The notes below the pieces were generated by a model. The model made no database searches. It was given only the letters and a program-made list of their open reading frames with translations, and was not told where the DNA came from. A stretch of DNA of 49,938 bases from an uncultured Acidobacteriota bacterium. GTDB taxonomy: Bacteria > Acidobacteriota > Terriglobia > Terriglobales > Acidobacteriaceae. The stretch's first letter is position 1. Each line of letters opens with the position of its first letter. This document shows positions 26,729 through 35,672 of the stretch, piece after piece. The stretch is from NCBI GenBank assembly GCA_903832055.1, contig CAILAC010000006.1, positions 1 to 49,938 of the forward strand, read 5' to 3'. Made by a program: the position numbers and the translations under genes.

Positions 26729-28096
26729 ATGAGCAAAGAAACAAGACAACTCGATGAGCCCTCCAGCGTGCGCCAAAATTTCCCCACGCAGCTGTCCGAG
26801 GACGCTCCGGGGCAGGACGACATCCTGCGCGAGCTGAAACTGATTCTTGCCAGCGAGGCCTTTCGCCCCAGCCACCGCAGCCAGGAGTTCCTCTCCTTCG
26901 TCGTCAACTATCGTCTCGATGGCGCCGCCGAGCCGCTGAAGGAACGCGCCATCGGCTTCAAGATATTCCACCGCTCCGCCGACTACGACACCGGCGCCGA
27001 CTCTGTAGTTCGCGTGCTGGCCGGTGAAGTCCGCCGCCGCCTCCAGCTCTACTATCAGGCTCCCCCGGCGGCATCCCACATCCGCATCGACCTGCCGGTC
27101 GGCTCCTATACCCCGGTTTTTTCAGCTCTCAAGGCCGCTGCCCTCCCACCACAAGGCCCCGTGGCCATTCCCATTCCCGAGGTTCATCCCGGGAACTCGA
27201 TTGTGGAGCCGTCGCCAACCGGGTCCCAGGCACTTCCGAAGCCTTCCGGCCGTCGCCCCAGCCGACGCATCCTCTGGCTCACCGCGGCCCTGGTCCTGTT
27301 GATCGCGTCCGGGGGCACGGCCTGGACCCTCTTCGGAAAGCGCTCCGACCTTGATCGCTTCTGGGCTCCGTTGTTGGCTCCCGGCCGCCCTGTGGTCATC
27401 TACCTCCCCAAATTGCTCGCCTTCCGCGGAACCGATGCACTGTACAAACGCACCGAGAAGACCCCTGGCGAGTTCGGTGCCGCATTTGACCGCCTGAACC
27501 GCGCCCCGAACCTGGCCCCAGGCGACACCATCCGGTTCGGGGAGATCTTCGTTGACAATGACCGCGGTCCCGGTGTCGGCGACATCAAGGCCTCCATCCA
27601 TCTCTCCCGCTACCTCGAGTCACGGCACATCGACAGCGACGTACGCATCGGCAATGAGTTCACCTTCGAGGACCTGCGCACATCCCCCTCGGTACTCATC
27701 GGGGCCTTCAGCAATCGTTGGACCCTGGAGACCACCCGGGGCCTCCACTACTCCTTTGAAGACGTCGGCAGCCATACCGAGATTCGCGAAAACGGCGGAA
27801 AAGGACAAAAGTGGATTGCTGAGTGGGATAGCGCCGGCGGCACTGCGGCAGACTTCGGCCTGGTAACCCGCATCCTGAACCCCAAGACCGGTCAGTTCAC
27901 CGTCATTGTCGCCGGCCTCGGCTCGAACGGCTCCGATGCGGCCTCTGAAATCGTCACCAATCCCGATCTCTTTGCCAAAGCAGTGGCCGGCATGCCCAGC
28001 GACTGGAGCAAGAAGAATATCCAGATTGTCGTGAAAGCCTCGGTCACCGATTCCATCGATGGCCCGCCATTGGTCGTCGGAACATACATCTGGTAG
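26729..28096 (+). CDS. Single-pass membrane protein with acidobacterial winged-helix-like N-domain
   Basis: 455 residues, no known enzymatic domain. Residues 30-131 match a domain seen at the N-terminus of many acidobacterial proteins: FRPSHRSQEFLSFVV, LKERAIGFKIFHR..DYDTGADSVVRV.AGEVRRRLQLYY and RIDLPVGSYTPVF. It resembles a winged-helix DNA-binding fold, in the manner of CadC/ToxR-type regulators. A proline-rich linker (135-175) leads to one transmembrane helix (about 180-203; ILWLTAALVLLIASGGTAW). The C-terminal 250 residues are presumably extracytoplasmic and unrecognised. The layout suggests a one-component transmembrane regulator (inference). It is followed by a CRTAC1-type gene 55 bases downstream, so a shared transcript is likely. 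DNA binding remains to be shown. Confidence 0.7.
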   Translation: MSKETRQLDEPSSVRQNFPTQLSEDAPGQDDILRELKLILASEAFRPSHRSQEFLSFVVNYRLDGAAEPLKERAIGFKIFHRSADYDTGADSVVRVLAGEVRRRLQLYYQAPPAASHIRIDLPVGSYTPVFSALKAAALPPQGPVAIPIPEVHPGNSIVEPSPTGSQALPKPSGRRPSRRILWLTAALVLLIASGGTAWTLFGKRSDLDRFWAPLLAPGRPVVIYLPKLLAFRGTDALYKRTEKTPGEFGAAFDRLNRAPNLAPGDTIRFGEIFVDNDRGPGVGDIKASIHLSRYLESRHIDSDVRIGNEFTFEDLRTSPSVLIGAFSNRWTLETTRGLHYSFEDVGSHTEIRENGGKGQKWIAEWDSAGGTAADFGLVTRILNPKTGQFTVIVAGLGSNGSDAASEIVTNPDLFAKAVAGMPSDWSKKNIQIVVKASVTDSIDGPPLVVGTYIW

Positions 28097-28151
28097 CATC
28101 CGCATGGATGGGCGGAGATTCTCCGTCGGAAGATCCACCTGGATATCGGCA

Positions 28152-29858
28152 ATGCTGATCGGACGCAGACCATTTCTCAGCAACCTCGCCCGCGCCGCCG
28201 GAGCTCTGATGCTACCGCGCGCAGCCCTGTCTGCCCCTGCCACCCTTCCTGCGCCACAAACCGCCGGCTGGTTCACCGACGTTGCCCCCCGCTCGAACCT
28301 CTCCTACCGGACGCTGAACGACTTCACCGGCCGCAAGTACTTTCCGCAGCCCATGTGTGGCGGCATTGCCGCGCTGGATTACGACAGCGACGGCTGGATG
28401 GACCTCTTCTTCACCAACGGCGCAAAGCTGCCCGAACTCGCAAAATCCTCTCCGCAGTTCTACAACTGCCTGCTCCGCAACAACCGCGACGGCACATTCA
28501 CCGACGTCACCGCTAAAGCGGGGCTCGATGGCCGGGACCTGGGCTACTGCTTTGGTGTGGCCGCAGCCGATTACGACAACGATGGCTTCCCCGATCTGTT
28601 CATTGCCAACGCGGGCCGCAACGCGCTGTATCACAACAACGGCGATGGAACCTTCACCGAGGTGACGCTCGGCTCTGGCCTGGAACACAAGCCGGAGAAC
28701 CTCCTGTCAGTGGGTGCCGCATGGTTTGACTACAACAACGACGGCCTGCTCGACCTGATTGTCACCAACTACACTTACTGGTCTCCGCAAGCGGACAAGC
28801 AGTGCCGCATGGATGCCGAGCGCGAAGAGTACTGCTCGCCGACCGTCTACAAAAGTGTCGAGTCGAGGCTCTACAAAAACCTCGGCAACGGGAAATTCGA
28901 AGACGTCACCGAGCAGAGCGGGCTCGCCAAACTTCACGGGAAAGGGATGGGCCTCTCGATCGCCGACTTCACCGGCTCAGGCCGCATGGATATCTTTGTC
29001 GCCAACGACACCGAGCCGAATTTCCTCTTCGTCAATCAGGGCGATGGCACCTTCAAGGAGGCCGGCATCGAACTGGGCGTCGCCTACAACTCGCAGGGAG
29101 AAACCGTCAGCGGCATGGGTTGCGATGCGCGCGACTTTGACAATGACGGATGGGTGGACATTGTCTACAACGACCTCGCTGGACAGGTTTTCGGGCTCTT
29201 GCGCAACGAGGGCGGCAGCTCGTTTGCCGACATCACGTGGTCCAGCAAAATGGGTGCGCTCTCGCGTTCTTCCTCTGGCTGGAGCATCGGCTTTATCGAC
29301 TACAACAACGACGGCTGGAAAGACATCTACTCCGCCAACGGCGATGTCGACGACCTCATCGCCAACGCCCGCCAGCACGACACCATGTTCCAGAATCTCG
29401 ACGGCAAAACTCTGCGCGACGCCACCCCGGAGATGGGTTCTGATTTCAACGTCAAGGGTTTTCAGCGCGGCTCAGCATTTGTTGATTTCAACAACGACGG
29501 ATTCATGGACATCGTCGTCACTTCGCTCGGCGAGCACCCGCGCATCCTGAGGAACAACGCGGTTGTCCACAACCACTGGCTGCTCGTTGATTTGCGTGGA
29601 CACAAGAGCAATCGCGATGGCATCGGCGCGCGGCTCAAGCTCGTCACAGCCTCAGGTCGCACGCTCTACAACCACGCCAATCCCAGCGTCGGCTTCATGT
29701 CGTGTTCTGATCGCCGCATTCACTTCGGCCTGGGCGACGAGCAGAAAATCACCTCGCTGGAAATTCACTGGCCCTCGGGAATTGTGCAAACCATTCCCCA
29801 CCCCGCCGCCGACCAGATACTCAAAGTCGAGGAGCCTCAACCGCCCGCGAAGCCCTAA
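28152..29858 (+). CDS. CRTAC1-type FG-GAP / ASPIC-UnbV protein with Tat signal
   Basis: About 568 residues from ATG 28152. This start is chosen over upstream ATGs (28059, 28104) because it gives a twin-arginine signal peptide (GRRPFLSNLARAAGALMLPRAALSAPA). Blade motifs include LDYDSDGWMDLFFTNG, AADYDNDGFPDLFIANAG, WFDYNNDGLLDLIVTNY, IADFTGSGRMDIFVANDTEPNFL, ARDFDNDGWVDIVY, FIDYNNDGWKDIYSANGD and FVDFNNDGFMDIVVT, then the ASPIC/UnbV C-terminus (NHWLLVDLRGHKSNRDGIGARLKL..., HFGLGDEQKITSLEIHWPSG). Tat export would imply folding, possibly with bound metal, in the cytoplasm; its two CRTAC1 relatives in the window have Sec-type signals. The stop codon overlaps that of the next, convergent gene. Confidence 0.82.
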   Translation: MLIGRRPFLSNLARAAGALMLPRAALSAPATLPAPQTAGWFTDVAPRSNLSYRTLNDFTGRKYFPQPMCGGIAALDYDSDGWMDLFFTNGAKLPELAKSSPQFYNCLLRNNRDGTFTDVTAKAGLDGRDLGYCFGVAAADYDNDGFPDLFIANAGRNALYHNNGDGTFTEVTLGSGLEHKPENLLSVGAAWFDYNNDGLLDLIVTNYTYWSPQADKQCRMDAEREEYCSPTVYKSVESRLYKNLGNGKFEDVTEQSGLAKLHGKGMGLSIADFTGSGRMDIFVANDTEPNFLFVNQGDGTFKEAGIELGVAYNSQGETVSGMGCDARDFDNDGWVDIVYNDLAGQVFGLLRNEGGSSFADITWSSKMGALSRSSSGWSIGFIDYNNDGWKDIYSANGDVDDLIANARQHDTMFQNLDGKTLRDATPEMGSDFNVKGFQRGSAFVDFNNDGFMDIVVTSLGEHPRILRNNAVVHNHWLLVDLRGHKSNRDGIGARLKLVTASGRTLYNHANPSVGFMSCSDRRIHFGLGDEQKITSLEIHWPSGIVQTIPHPAADQILKVEEPQPPAKP

Positions 29859-31624
29859 GGTTTCGCCGCCGGCTGTTCCGCGCTCTCCACCACGCGCAGC
29901 ACCTGGTCTGGCTTCACATCCGTCAGCACCTGGTGCACACCGGTGGGCCACCACAAATCAATCCGCTCCACCTTCGCCGCTGGGCCGAGCCCAAAGTGCA
30001 CACGCTTGTCGCTCGATGAGTTGTAGCCCACGGCCGTCGTAGCCGCATTCCACTGCGGCCCCTCGGCCGTCGTCACCTTCACGCGGGTTCCCAAACCATC
30101 GCGGTTATCCCGCACACCAACCAGTTGCAGCTCCAGCCAGTGATTCGCATTGTGCGTGGTGTTCTGCAATATCCGCAGCGGCTCGCCAATCACATTCACC
30201 GCGACATCGACGCGCCCATCGTTCAGCAAATCTCCAAACGCGGCCCCGCGATGCATCTTCGCCGCAGTTACATCGCTGCCTGCGCCCGCGGTCACATTGG
30301 CAAAGTGAAACTTGCCCAGATTCCGCAGCACCAGATTGGGCTGCAGCGCCGGCCGATGCAGCACCTCCAGCTCGTTATCCAGAATTGCTCCACCCGTAAA
30401 AAACAAATCCTTCAACCCATCATTGTCCAGGTCGTACGCGCCCGCACTCCATGCCGTCATCCGCTTGCTCGCTGCCGTCACGCCGCTCGTATCCGTTACG
30501 TCTTCAAACTCGCCGCCGGCATTGCGATAGATCGGAAAGGTATCTCCAAACATCGCCGCATGCACCACATCCGGTAGACCGTCATTATCCAGGTCACGGA
30601 ACTCAGCTCCCATGCCCGCAACCATGCTGCCATTCGCGGTGTAGGCCACCCCCGCCTCAAGCGCTGCTTCCTTGAAAGTGCCATCTCCGTTGTTGTGCAG
30701 CAGGAAGTTCTGGAATGTATCGTTCGACAGAAATACATCCGTGAATCCGTCGTTGTCGTAGTCGGCAAAGGCCACACCCATTCCCTTCCCGATGAAGCGC
30801 GCAACATGCGACTGGTCGGAAACATCCGTAAACGTCCCGTCCCCGTTGTTGCGATACAGAATGTTCTGCGTTCCCTTGAAGTTCCCCGGTGCGCAATAGG
30901 TTCGCGCCTCGGCAACCGAGCAAAGCTTGTCCGTCGGCACGGTGTAATCGAGATAGTTCACCACCAGCAAATCCAGCTTGCCGTCATTGTTGTAGTCGAA
31001 CCAGCCTGCCGCAACCGCCCACGGCTTCGCCCCATTTGCAAACCTGCCCGCGATCTTCGCCTTCTCCGTGACATCGGTAAACGTGCCGTCGCCGTTATTG
31101 TGGAGCAGTTGATTCCGGTTGAATCCCGCCACATACAGGTCCTCAAATCCATCGTTGTCAAAGTCGCCTACGGCCACTCCCATCGAGTAGCCAGTTCCTT
31201 TCACCCCCGCCTGCTCCGTCACATCGGTAAAGGTGCCGTCGCCATTGTTGCGGTACAACCGGTTCCAGTACTCCGGCCCACTCTTTTCGAGCGAAGGAAT
31301 CGCCGCGCCATTCGTCGCAAAGATATCCAGCAGCCCATCGTTGTTGTAGTCCAGCAGGGCAACTCCGCCCAGCATGGTCTCAATTGAATACCGCTGCGGG
31401 CTGCGGTCATTCTTCAGCACAAACCCGACTTGCGCCGTCCCAGCAATATCCCGGAACTGGATTGGCCCGCCCTCGCCCATCGCCACAGCAGCCGGAACTG
31501 CCGGTGCCGGCACAACCGCCTTCTGCTGCCCGCGGGCCAGCCGTGCCCCGCCCGCCAGCAATGCTAATGCGGCTGCCAGGGCGCTCACGCACCGCTGAAG
31601 TCTCCGCCGGAACCGGGGCTGCAA
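29855..31624 (-). CDS. CRTAC1-type FG-GAP / ASPIC-UnbV protein, secreted
   Basis: About 590 residues. The start is uncertain: TTG 31624 has GAGG 8 bases before it and opens directly into a signal peptide (LQPRFRRRLQRCVSALAAALALLAGGARLARGQ); GTG 31630 or 31633 are alternatives, and the open frame extends to 31738. Repeats include LLDYNNDGLLDIFATNG, VGDFDNDGFEDLYVAGFNRNQLLHNNGDGTF, WFDYNNDGKLDLLVVNYLDY, FADYDNDGFTDVFLSNDTFQNFLLHN, FRDLDNDGLPDVVHA and AYDLDNDGLKDLFFTGGA. The ASPIC/UnbV domain is at the C-terminus (NHWLELQLVGVRDNRDGLGTRVKV, VHFGLGPAAKVERIDLWWPTG). It is closer in layout to the protein at 3247-5001 than to its convergent neighbour. It lies downstream of the alpha/beta hydrolase gene, with a terminator between. 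Confidence 0.82.
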   Translation of the reverse strand: MQPRFRRRLQRCVSALAAALALLAGGARLARGQQKAVVPAPAVPAAVAMGEGGPIQFRDIAGTAQVGFVLKNDRSPQRYSIETMLGGVALLDYNNDGLLDIFATNGAAIPSLEKSGPEYWNRLYRNNGDGTFTDVTEQAGVKGTGYSMGVAVGDFDNDGFEDLYVAGFNRNQLLHNNGDGTFTDVTEKAKIAGRFANGAKPWAVAAGWFDYNNDGKLDLLVVNYLDYTVPTDKLCSVAEARTYCAPGNFKGTQNILYRNNGDGTFTDVSDQSHVARFIGKGMGVAFADYDNDGFTDVFLSNDTFQNFLLHNNGDGTFKEAALEAGVAYTANGSMVAGMGAEFRDLDNDGLPDVVHAAMFGDTFPIYRNAGGEFEDVTDTSGVTAASKRMTAWSAGAYDLDNDGLKDLFFTGGAILDNELEVLHRPALQPNLVLRNLGKFHFANVTAGAGSDVTAAKMHRGAAFGDLLNDGRVDVAVNVIGEPLRILQNTTHNANHWLELQLVGVRDNRDGLGTRVKVTTAEGPQWNAATTAVGYNSSSDKRVHFGLGPAAKVERIDLWWPTGVHQVLTDVKPDQVLRVVESAEQPAAKP

Positions 31625-31687
31625 AATCACCACCTCAGTATAGCCACCACCCGAGTGCGCTCTCACTCTTCTCCTGGCCCTCACTCC

Positions 31688-31724
31688 CCAAAACAAAGGC
31701 GGCCACGCATGAATCATGGCCGCC
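31688..31724 (-). terminator. Terminator after the alpha/beta hydrolase gene
   Basis: GGCGGCCA (31698-31705) pairs with TGGCCGCC (31717-31724); on the minus strand TTTGTTTTGG follows. It lies between the hydrolase stop (31793) and the start of the CRTAC1 gene. Confidence 0.65.
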
Positions 31725-31792
31725 GTGCGCTTTTCCACCTCTGCCCAAAAATGGAGACTTCAGTCCCGCCCTTCATCCTTGGGCTGAATCCC

Positions 31793-33130
31793 CTACTGGA
31801 TTGCCGCCGAGCAGTGCATCTCCAACCCCAGCGCCCACCGCCGCTGGAATCCCTTCCAGTAGTCAGCGCCCTCGCTGAACTTTGCCCCCACTGACGCTCC
31901 CTGTGGAAGGGGCCATTTGCCGTCGTTGGACCTTTCAGGAGCAACATGGAGATACGCTCGCTTGCTCTCATCGCCCTTCAGCGTCAGGTCAAGAAATGCA
32001 GTGATGAAGTGCTGGTTGATCGCGGTGATGCGATCCTTGCGCCACGCCGGCTCCTCAAAGAATTCGCGCGTGACAAAGCTTGACAGCGCCTCAGCCGGCG
32101 CGGGGTTTCCGCCCACGTTGTGCCGGGCATTCTCGTAGACGAGCATGCATCGGTCAGAGTGTACTGCCTTGTCGAACGCAGGCTTGATGCCATTGGCATA
32201 GTCCGAAACATCGTCCTGGTCGCCGGCAATCACCAGCATCGGTATGTGTATCCCAGCCAACCCGGCCGCATCCCACGCGCTGTACGGCGGTTGCGAGCCC
32301 CAGGGCGAAATTGCGACCACTGCCTGCACCTCTTTTCGCAGCCGCGCCTGATACTTCGGGCTTCCCGCTTCCCAATCCGCAAAATACCCTCCGGGCACAA
32401 ATCCGTGCCCCATCGAAGTCGCGCTGTATCCCGCGCCGGCACTTGCAAGCGCACCGTATCCACCCATGGAGTAGCCCACAATCGCCACATGTTTGCTGTC
32501 CACAAGCCCGTTCAAGAAATGGCCCGCGTGCCCAGCCAGCTCCTCCAGCGCGTCCACGGTAAACAGTTGATCATTCGCGCGATTCAGCAATGTGCTTTGA
32601 AACGCCTTCTCCGCACCAAAAACGGAATCGGTATGGTCAATCGCCGCAACCACGTAGCCTTTGGAAGCAAGGTTCTCTGAGAGATAGGTCAGGAAGTAAC
32701 GCGAACCCGGATAGCCGTGCGACACCACCACCAGCGGAAACTGGCTTCCCTTCACCGGCGGCGCATCCCGCAGTGCCTTTCCGGGCACTTCCACGGTCTT
32801 CGGAGCGCTCTCAAATCCCTTGCCCCCGCTCGGGAAACCCATCACATACAGAGTGCGTTCCTGCGCACCGGCAGGAATCGTTGCCGGGTACCACACCTCA
32901 ATCTTCAGCGGCCGGTCATAGAGCGGCGCCTTGCCGGTGCTCTTGTCGAAGTTCAGAATATCGACCTGGTTCGGGTTCTTGATTTCCAACGTGCGCACGC
33001 CTACAGAGTAGGCCCCGCGCTGAGCCAATTCAGGAGCATCCGCTGAGGGCACGCTGAAGAAACTCTCGGTCTGCGCACCCGCCGCGCCCCCCACAACCAA
33101 AAACATCACAGCCAGCAAAGAAATTCGCAC
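31793..33130 (-). CDS. Secreted alpha/beta hydrolase (PAF-acetylhydrolase/dienelactone-hydrolase-like)
   Basis: 445 residues from GTG 33130, which has GGAAGGGG upstream and opens a signal peptide (VRISLLAVMFLVVGGAAGAQ). The longer open frame to 33538 would overlap the neighbouring gene and has no support. The core is an alpha/beta hydrolase: LVVVSHGYPGSRYF (oxyanion region), GYVVAAIDHTDS, nucleophile elbow GYSMGG, acid loop VIAGDQDD and His in ENARHNVGG. This layout matches PAF-acetylhydrolase-type lipases and dienelactone hydrolases, which cleave esters. Deacetylation of hemicellulose or an antibiotic-ester role are both possible; the substrate is not set by sequence. It is 307 bases downstream of the toroid-protein gene on the same strand. 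Confidence 0.82.
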   Translation of the reverse strand: MRISLLAVMFLVVGGAAGAQTESFFSVPSADAPELAQRGAYSVGVRTLEIKNPNQVDILNFDKSTGKAPLYDRPLKIEVWYPATIPAGAQERTLYVMGFPSGGKGFESAPKTVEVPGKALRDAPPVKGSQFPLVVVSHGYPGSRYFLTYLSENLASKGYVVAAIDHTDSVFGAEKAFQSTLLNRANDQLFTVDALEELAGHAGHFLNGLVDSKHVAIVGYSMGGYGALASAGAGYSATSMGHGFVPGGYFADWEAGSPKYQARLRKEVQAVVAISPWGSQPPYSAWDAAGLAGIHIPMLVIAGDQDDVSDYANGIKPAFDKAVHSDRCMLVYENARHNVGGNPAPAEALSSFVTREFFEEPAWRKDRITAINQHFITAFLDLTLKGDESKRAYLHVAPERSNDGKWPLPQGASVGAKFSEGADYWKGFQRRWALGLEMHCSAAIQ

Positions 33131-33437
33131 TTCGGTAAGGCCCCTTCCCTGGAGAAAACTCCACCCGTAACTCCAACAGACCAGCGTCTGGTTCACGCTG
33201 GCAAGCCGGTCTCTTTGTAACAGATTGACGGCTGTTGTGGCTCGACTGTTGTTGACTCCATCGCACATGGCCTTCTGGCGGGCGCGGAAAGCACCGCACA
33301 ACGGCAGAGCGGGGCTCAAGCACGTCGCCAGGCGTCCCCCGGTTCGTAGTCGCTCCGGCCCGGCAGAGTGTATGCAGTTTCGTTCTCTGCCTGCAACACC
33401 AGGAGCTGCGGCAGCGCCCCACTCAAGCTTCCCGCGG
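33131..33437. other. Intergenic region upstream of the hydrolase gene
   Basis: No gene is seen. It contains a short perfect inverted repeat, CCAGCGT-N7-ACGCTGG (33181-33201), within what would be the hydrolase leader. No clear terminator for the toroid gene was found. Confidence 0.5.
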
Positions 33438-35495
33438 CTACTCGATGCGCCAGGCAAAGTTATCAAACAGCAGTCCGTCACCGTGCTGGAAATCAAAGGA
33501 CACGACCGAGCTTCGGTCCACCCATCCTGTGCGCACATGTTTCAGCTCGCCGGCCTTCACCGTGTAGCTCACCTCGCGCAGCTCCGGGCATCGCAAGGTC
33601 ACCGTTGCATCATCTTTGCCATTGTTGTACACGTCAAAGCCGTCCAGCACTCGCGGCGAATCAAAGCGGAAATGCGCATGCTCCGCCTTGCCATCGGCCA
33701 GCGCAAGATTGAATGTTCCAAAGGCTCCCGCCGGCACATGAATCTGCCATTCGCCAGGTGCCCAATCCATCGCTCCCGAGGGATATTGCCCCGCCAGAAT
33801 CGTGCCCGCCGCCTGATGCGGATCATCAAAGGTCACAATCTGCGAGGGCGCAGCTCCGCCCGCTCCCTGCACATCCAAATCCCGTTCGCCATCATGCCGT
33901 ATCCGCAGGACATGCGTCTTTTCATCAAACGTATAGCCGGGCGCATCCAGATCCTTGCGCTCTGCCAGCGCCTTGCCGCCGGCCGTCACAAACTCCGGTT
34001 TGAAGTCCACCCGCAGCACTTCCTCCGCATTCGCATCAAAGGTGGAATACGTCACCGCAGACTGCATGTACTTCACCTTGGTCACAACCGACGTACTGCC
34101 CAGGATGTGCGATGCATCCTCCGGCGCCCACTCCGGTACCGCGTAAAACGAATCCATCATTCGCCTCGGCCCATCCGCGAATTCGTCGGTAAACCACCAT
34201 TGGCCCGCAAACGGACTGTGCGCACCTCCGGGCAATCCCTGAAAATAGGTGACCCAGTTGAACGAGCGATACGCGGCATCGCGATAAGCAACGTCGCCCG
34301 TCTTCGCGTAGTAGAGCGCTTCCACTGCCGCCAACCGCGCCGTGTGGTCGTCGCAGCACTGGTTGGGCTCGTTGCAGCAGAAGTTCACTCCGTTCCCCTG
34401 CTCGTTCGTGATTGTCGCACCGTGGACAATGTACTTCGCCCACTTCGGCGTCGTCTTTACCCACTCAATCACACCGCGTGCATGCTCTTTCCAATCCGGG
34501 TCCTTGTCAGGGTGCAGCAGCACGTACCGCGCAAACTCCAGCGGAATCACCTGGTTCATATTGCCCATGGAAGGCACAGTGTCTTCGAAGTACCCCACCC
34601 ACACATTCTTCGCCAGGGGATACTTCTTGAACCACTCCCAAACTGCCGATCGCACCCGCCCGTATTCGGTTACATTGCCCTGACCCAGCCGCATCAACTC
34701 GTCAAAAAGCATGATTGGTTCCACGACGTTGGCGGAGTACGGCCCCATCGCCCCACCCGGCGCCTTGCCATCCCGGGCATACAGCCGCACCGGCCATGGC
34801 GAGTGCGCTTCATCCCCCGGCGTCCAGTTCTTCACCAGGGCATCCGCACACCGAATTGCGGCCCGCAGATACTTCGTATTCCCGGTCAGCTCATACAGTC
34901 GCAAATAGCCGAATCCGTCCTCGCCCACGACATGCGGCTCCACGTAGTCTTCGCCCAGGTTGCTCCAGCCGCTGTAGCGCTCCGCGCCCGGATTCGCTGA
35001 GGCATAGGGAACCTGTGACCAGGCGTACCCTTCCGGCGTCAATCCATGGTTCAGTTCGTAGTCCACAAACGACTGCAGAAACTCAATCGTCCGCGCATCG
35101 CCGTTGTACGCATACAGCCGCTCCAGGAATCCCACCATCATCGCCCGCAGATAGCCGGTTGAATTGGCCCAGTGCGGATCAGGCATCATCTCAAACGTCG
35201 TGCGGTCGAAATCGAAGCAGCAGTAGTAGTAGTGCAGACGCTGGCGGTTGTACTGGTCCCACAGAATCGTCCACTGGCTCTCGAAATATCCCTCGTAGGA
35301 ATAGCCAGTGCTCGTCGCCATCGGCCACGGCAACAGCTTTCCTCCAGCATCCAGTTGCACCGGCCGTCCGGCAATGGACTGCGCATCAATCGTCGTCACC
35401 GGTTTGAATGGGGGCTGCTGTGCCTGTGCCAGTGCCGTTGTTGCCGCTGCTGCCAGTAGAACTGCCGCCAGTAAGCCATTCCAGATACGTGCCAT
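33438..35495 (-). CDS. Secreted alpha/alpha-toroid (six-hairpin-glycosidase-like) protein, unknown specificity
   Basis: 685 residues from ATG 35495 with a signal peptide (MARIWNGLLAAVLLAAAATTALAQ). The middle part (about 60-480) has the helical-hairpin texture of six-hairpin glycosidases: STGYLRAMMVGFLERLYAYNGDARTIEFLQSFVDYELNHG, DGFGYLRLYELTGNTKYLRAAIRCADALVKN and RLAAVEALYYAKTGDVAYRDAAYRSFNWVTYF. The last 200 residues form a beta-sandwich that may bind carbohydrate. Vicinal cysteine pairs are unusual: C92-C93 (YYYCCFDF), C373-C374 and C380-C381 (FCCNEPNQCCDDH). They could bind a metal or form disulfides. I do not recognise a characterised family. The nearby receptor and hydrolase suggest a glycan target (inference). 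Confidence 0.7.
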   Translation of the reverse strand: MARIWNGLLAAVLLAAAATTALAQAQQPPFKPVTTIDAQSIAGRPVQLDAGGKLLPWPMATSTGYSYEGYFESQWTILWDQYNRQRLHYYYCCFDFDRTTFEMMPDPHWANSTGYLRAMMVGFLERLYAYNGDARTIEFLQSFVDYELNHGLTPEGYAWSQVPYASANPGAERYSGWSNLGEDYVEPHVVGEDGFGYLRLYELTGNTKYLRAAIRCADALVKNWTPGDEAHSPWPVRLYARDGKAPGGAMGPYSANVVEPIMLFDELMRLGQGNVTEYGRVRSAVWEWFKKYPLAKNVWVGYFEDTVPSMGNMNQVIPLEFARYVLLHPDKDPDWKEHARGVIEWVKTTPKWAKYIVHGATITNEQGNGVNFCCNEPNQCCDDHTARLAAVEALYYAKTGDVAYRDAAYRSFNWVTYFQGLPGGAHSPFAGQWWFTDEFADGPRRMMDSFYAVPEWAPEDASHILGSTSVVTKVKYMQSAVTYSTFDANAEEVLRVDFKPEFVTAGGKALAERKDLDAPGYTFDEKTHVLRIRHDGERDLDVQGAGGAAPSQIVTFDDPHQAAGTILAGQYPSGAMDWAPGEWQIHVPAGAFGTFNLALADGKAEHAHFRFDSPRVLDGFDVYNNGKDDATVTLRCPELREVSYTVKAGELKHVRTGWVDRSSVVSFDFQHGDGLLFDNFAWRIE

Positions 35496-35613
35496 TGCTA
35501 TGCCCGCCTCAACTCTTTGCTGGATTTCCGGAGTCCCGGAATCGTTGGTAATCCTAACCCGCCACAGCATCAACCGGCCACACTGTTGCGCGTGTGTGCG
35601 CCGAAAGCCCTGC

Positions 35614-35655
35614 ACATGAAAATCAGTCCCCGCCTGACTTGCAGCAAGCGGGGAC
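35614..35655 (-). terminator. Terminator after the second Oar-like receptor
   Basis: GTCCCCGC (35626-35633) pairs with GCGGGGAC (35648-35655). On the minus strand the hairpin is followed by TGATTTTCATG. It lies 17 bases after the receptor stop. Confidence 0.7.
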
Positions 35656-35672
35656 CAAGGTCACAACATGAC

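Noticed and set aside
26028-26744. Several open frames of 60-184 codons in and around the long intergenic region
   Set aside because: They overlap each other on both strands, lack ribosome-binding sites and show no protein-like pattern.
33131-33538. N-terminal extension of the alpha/beta hydrolase
   Set aside because: It overlaps the toroid-protein gene end and would place the signal peptide in the middle of the protein; GTG 33130 with a ribosome-binding site is better.
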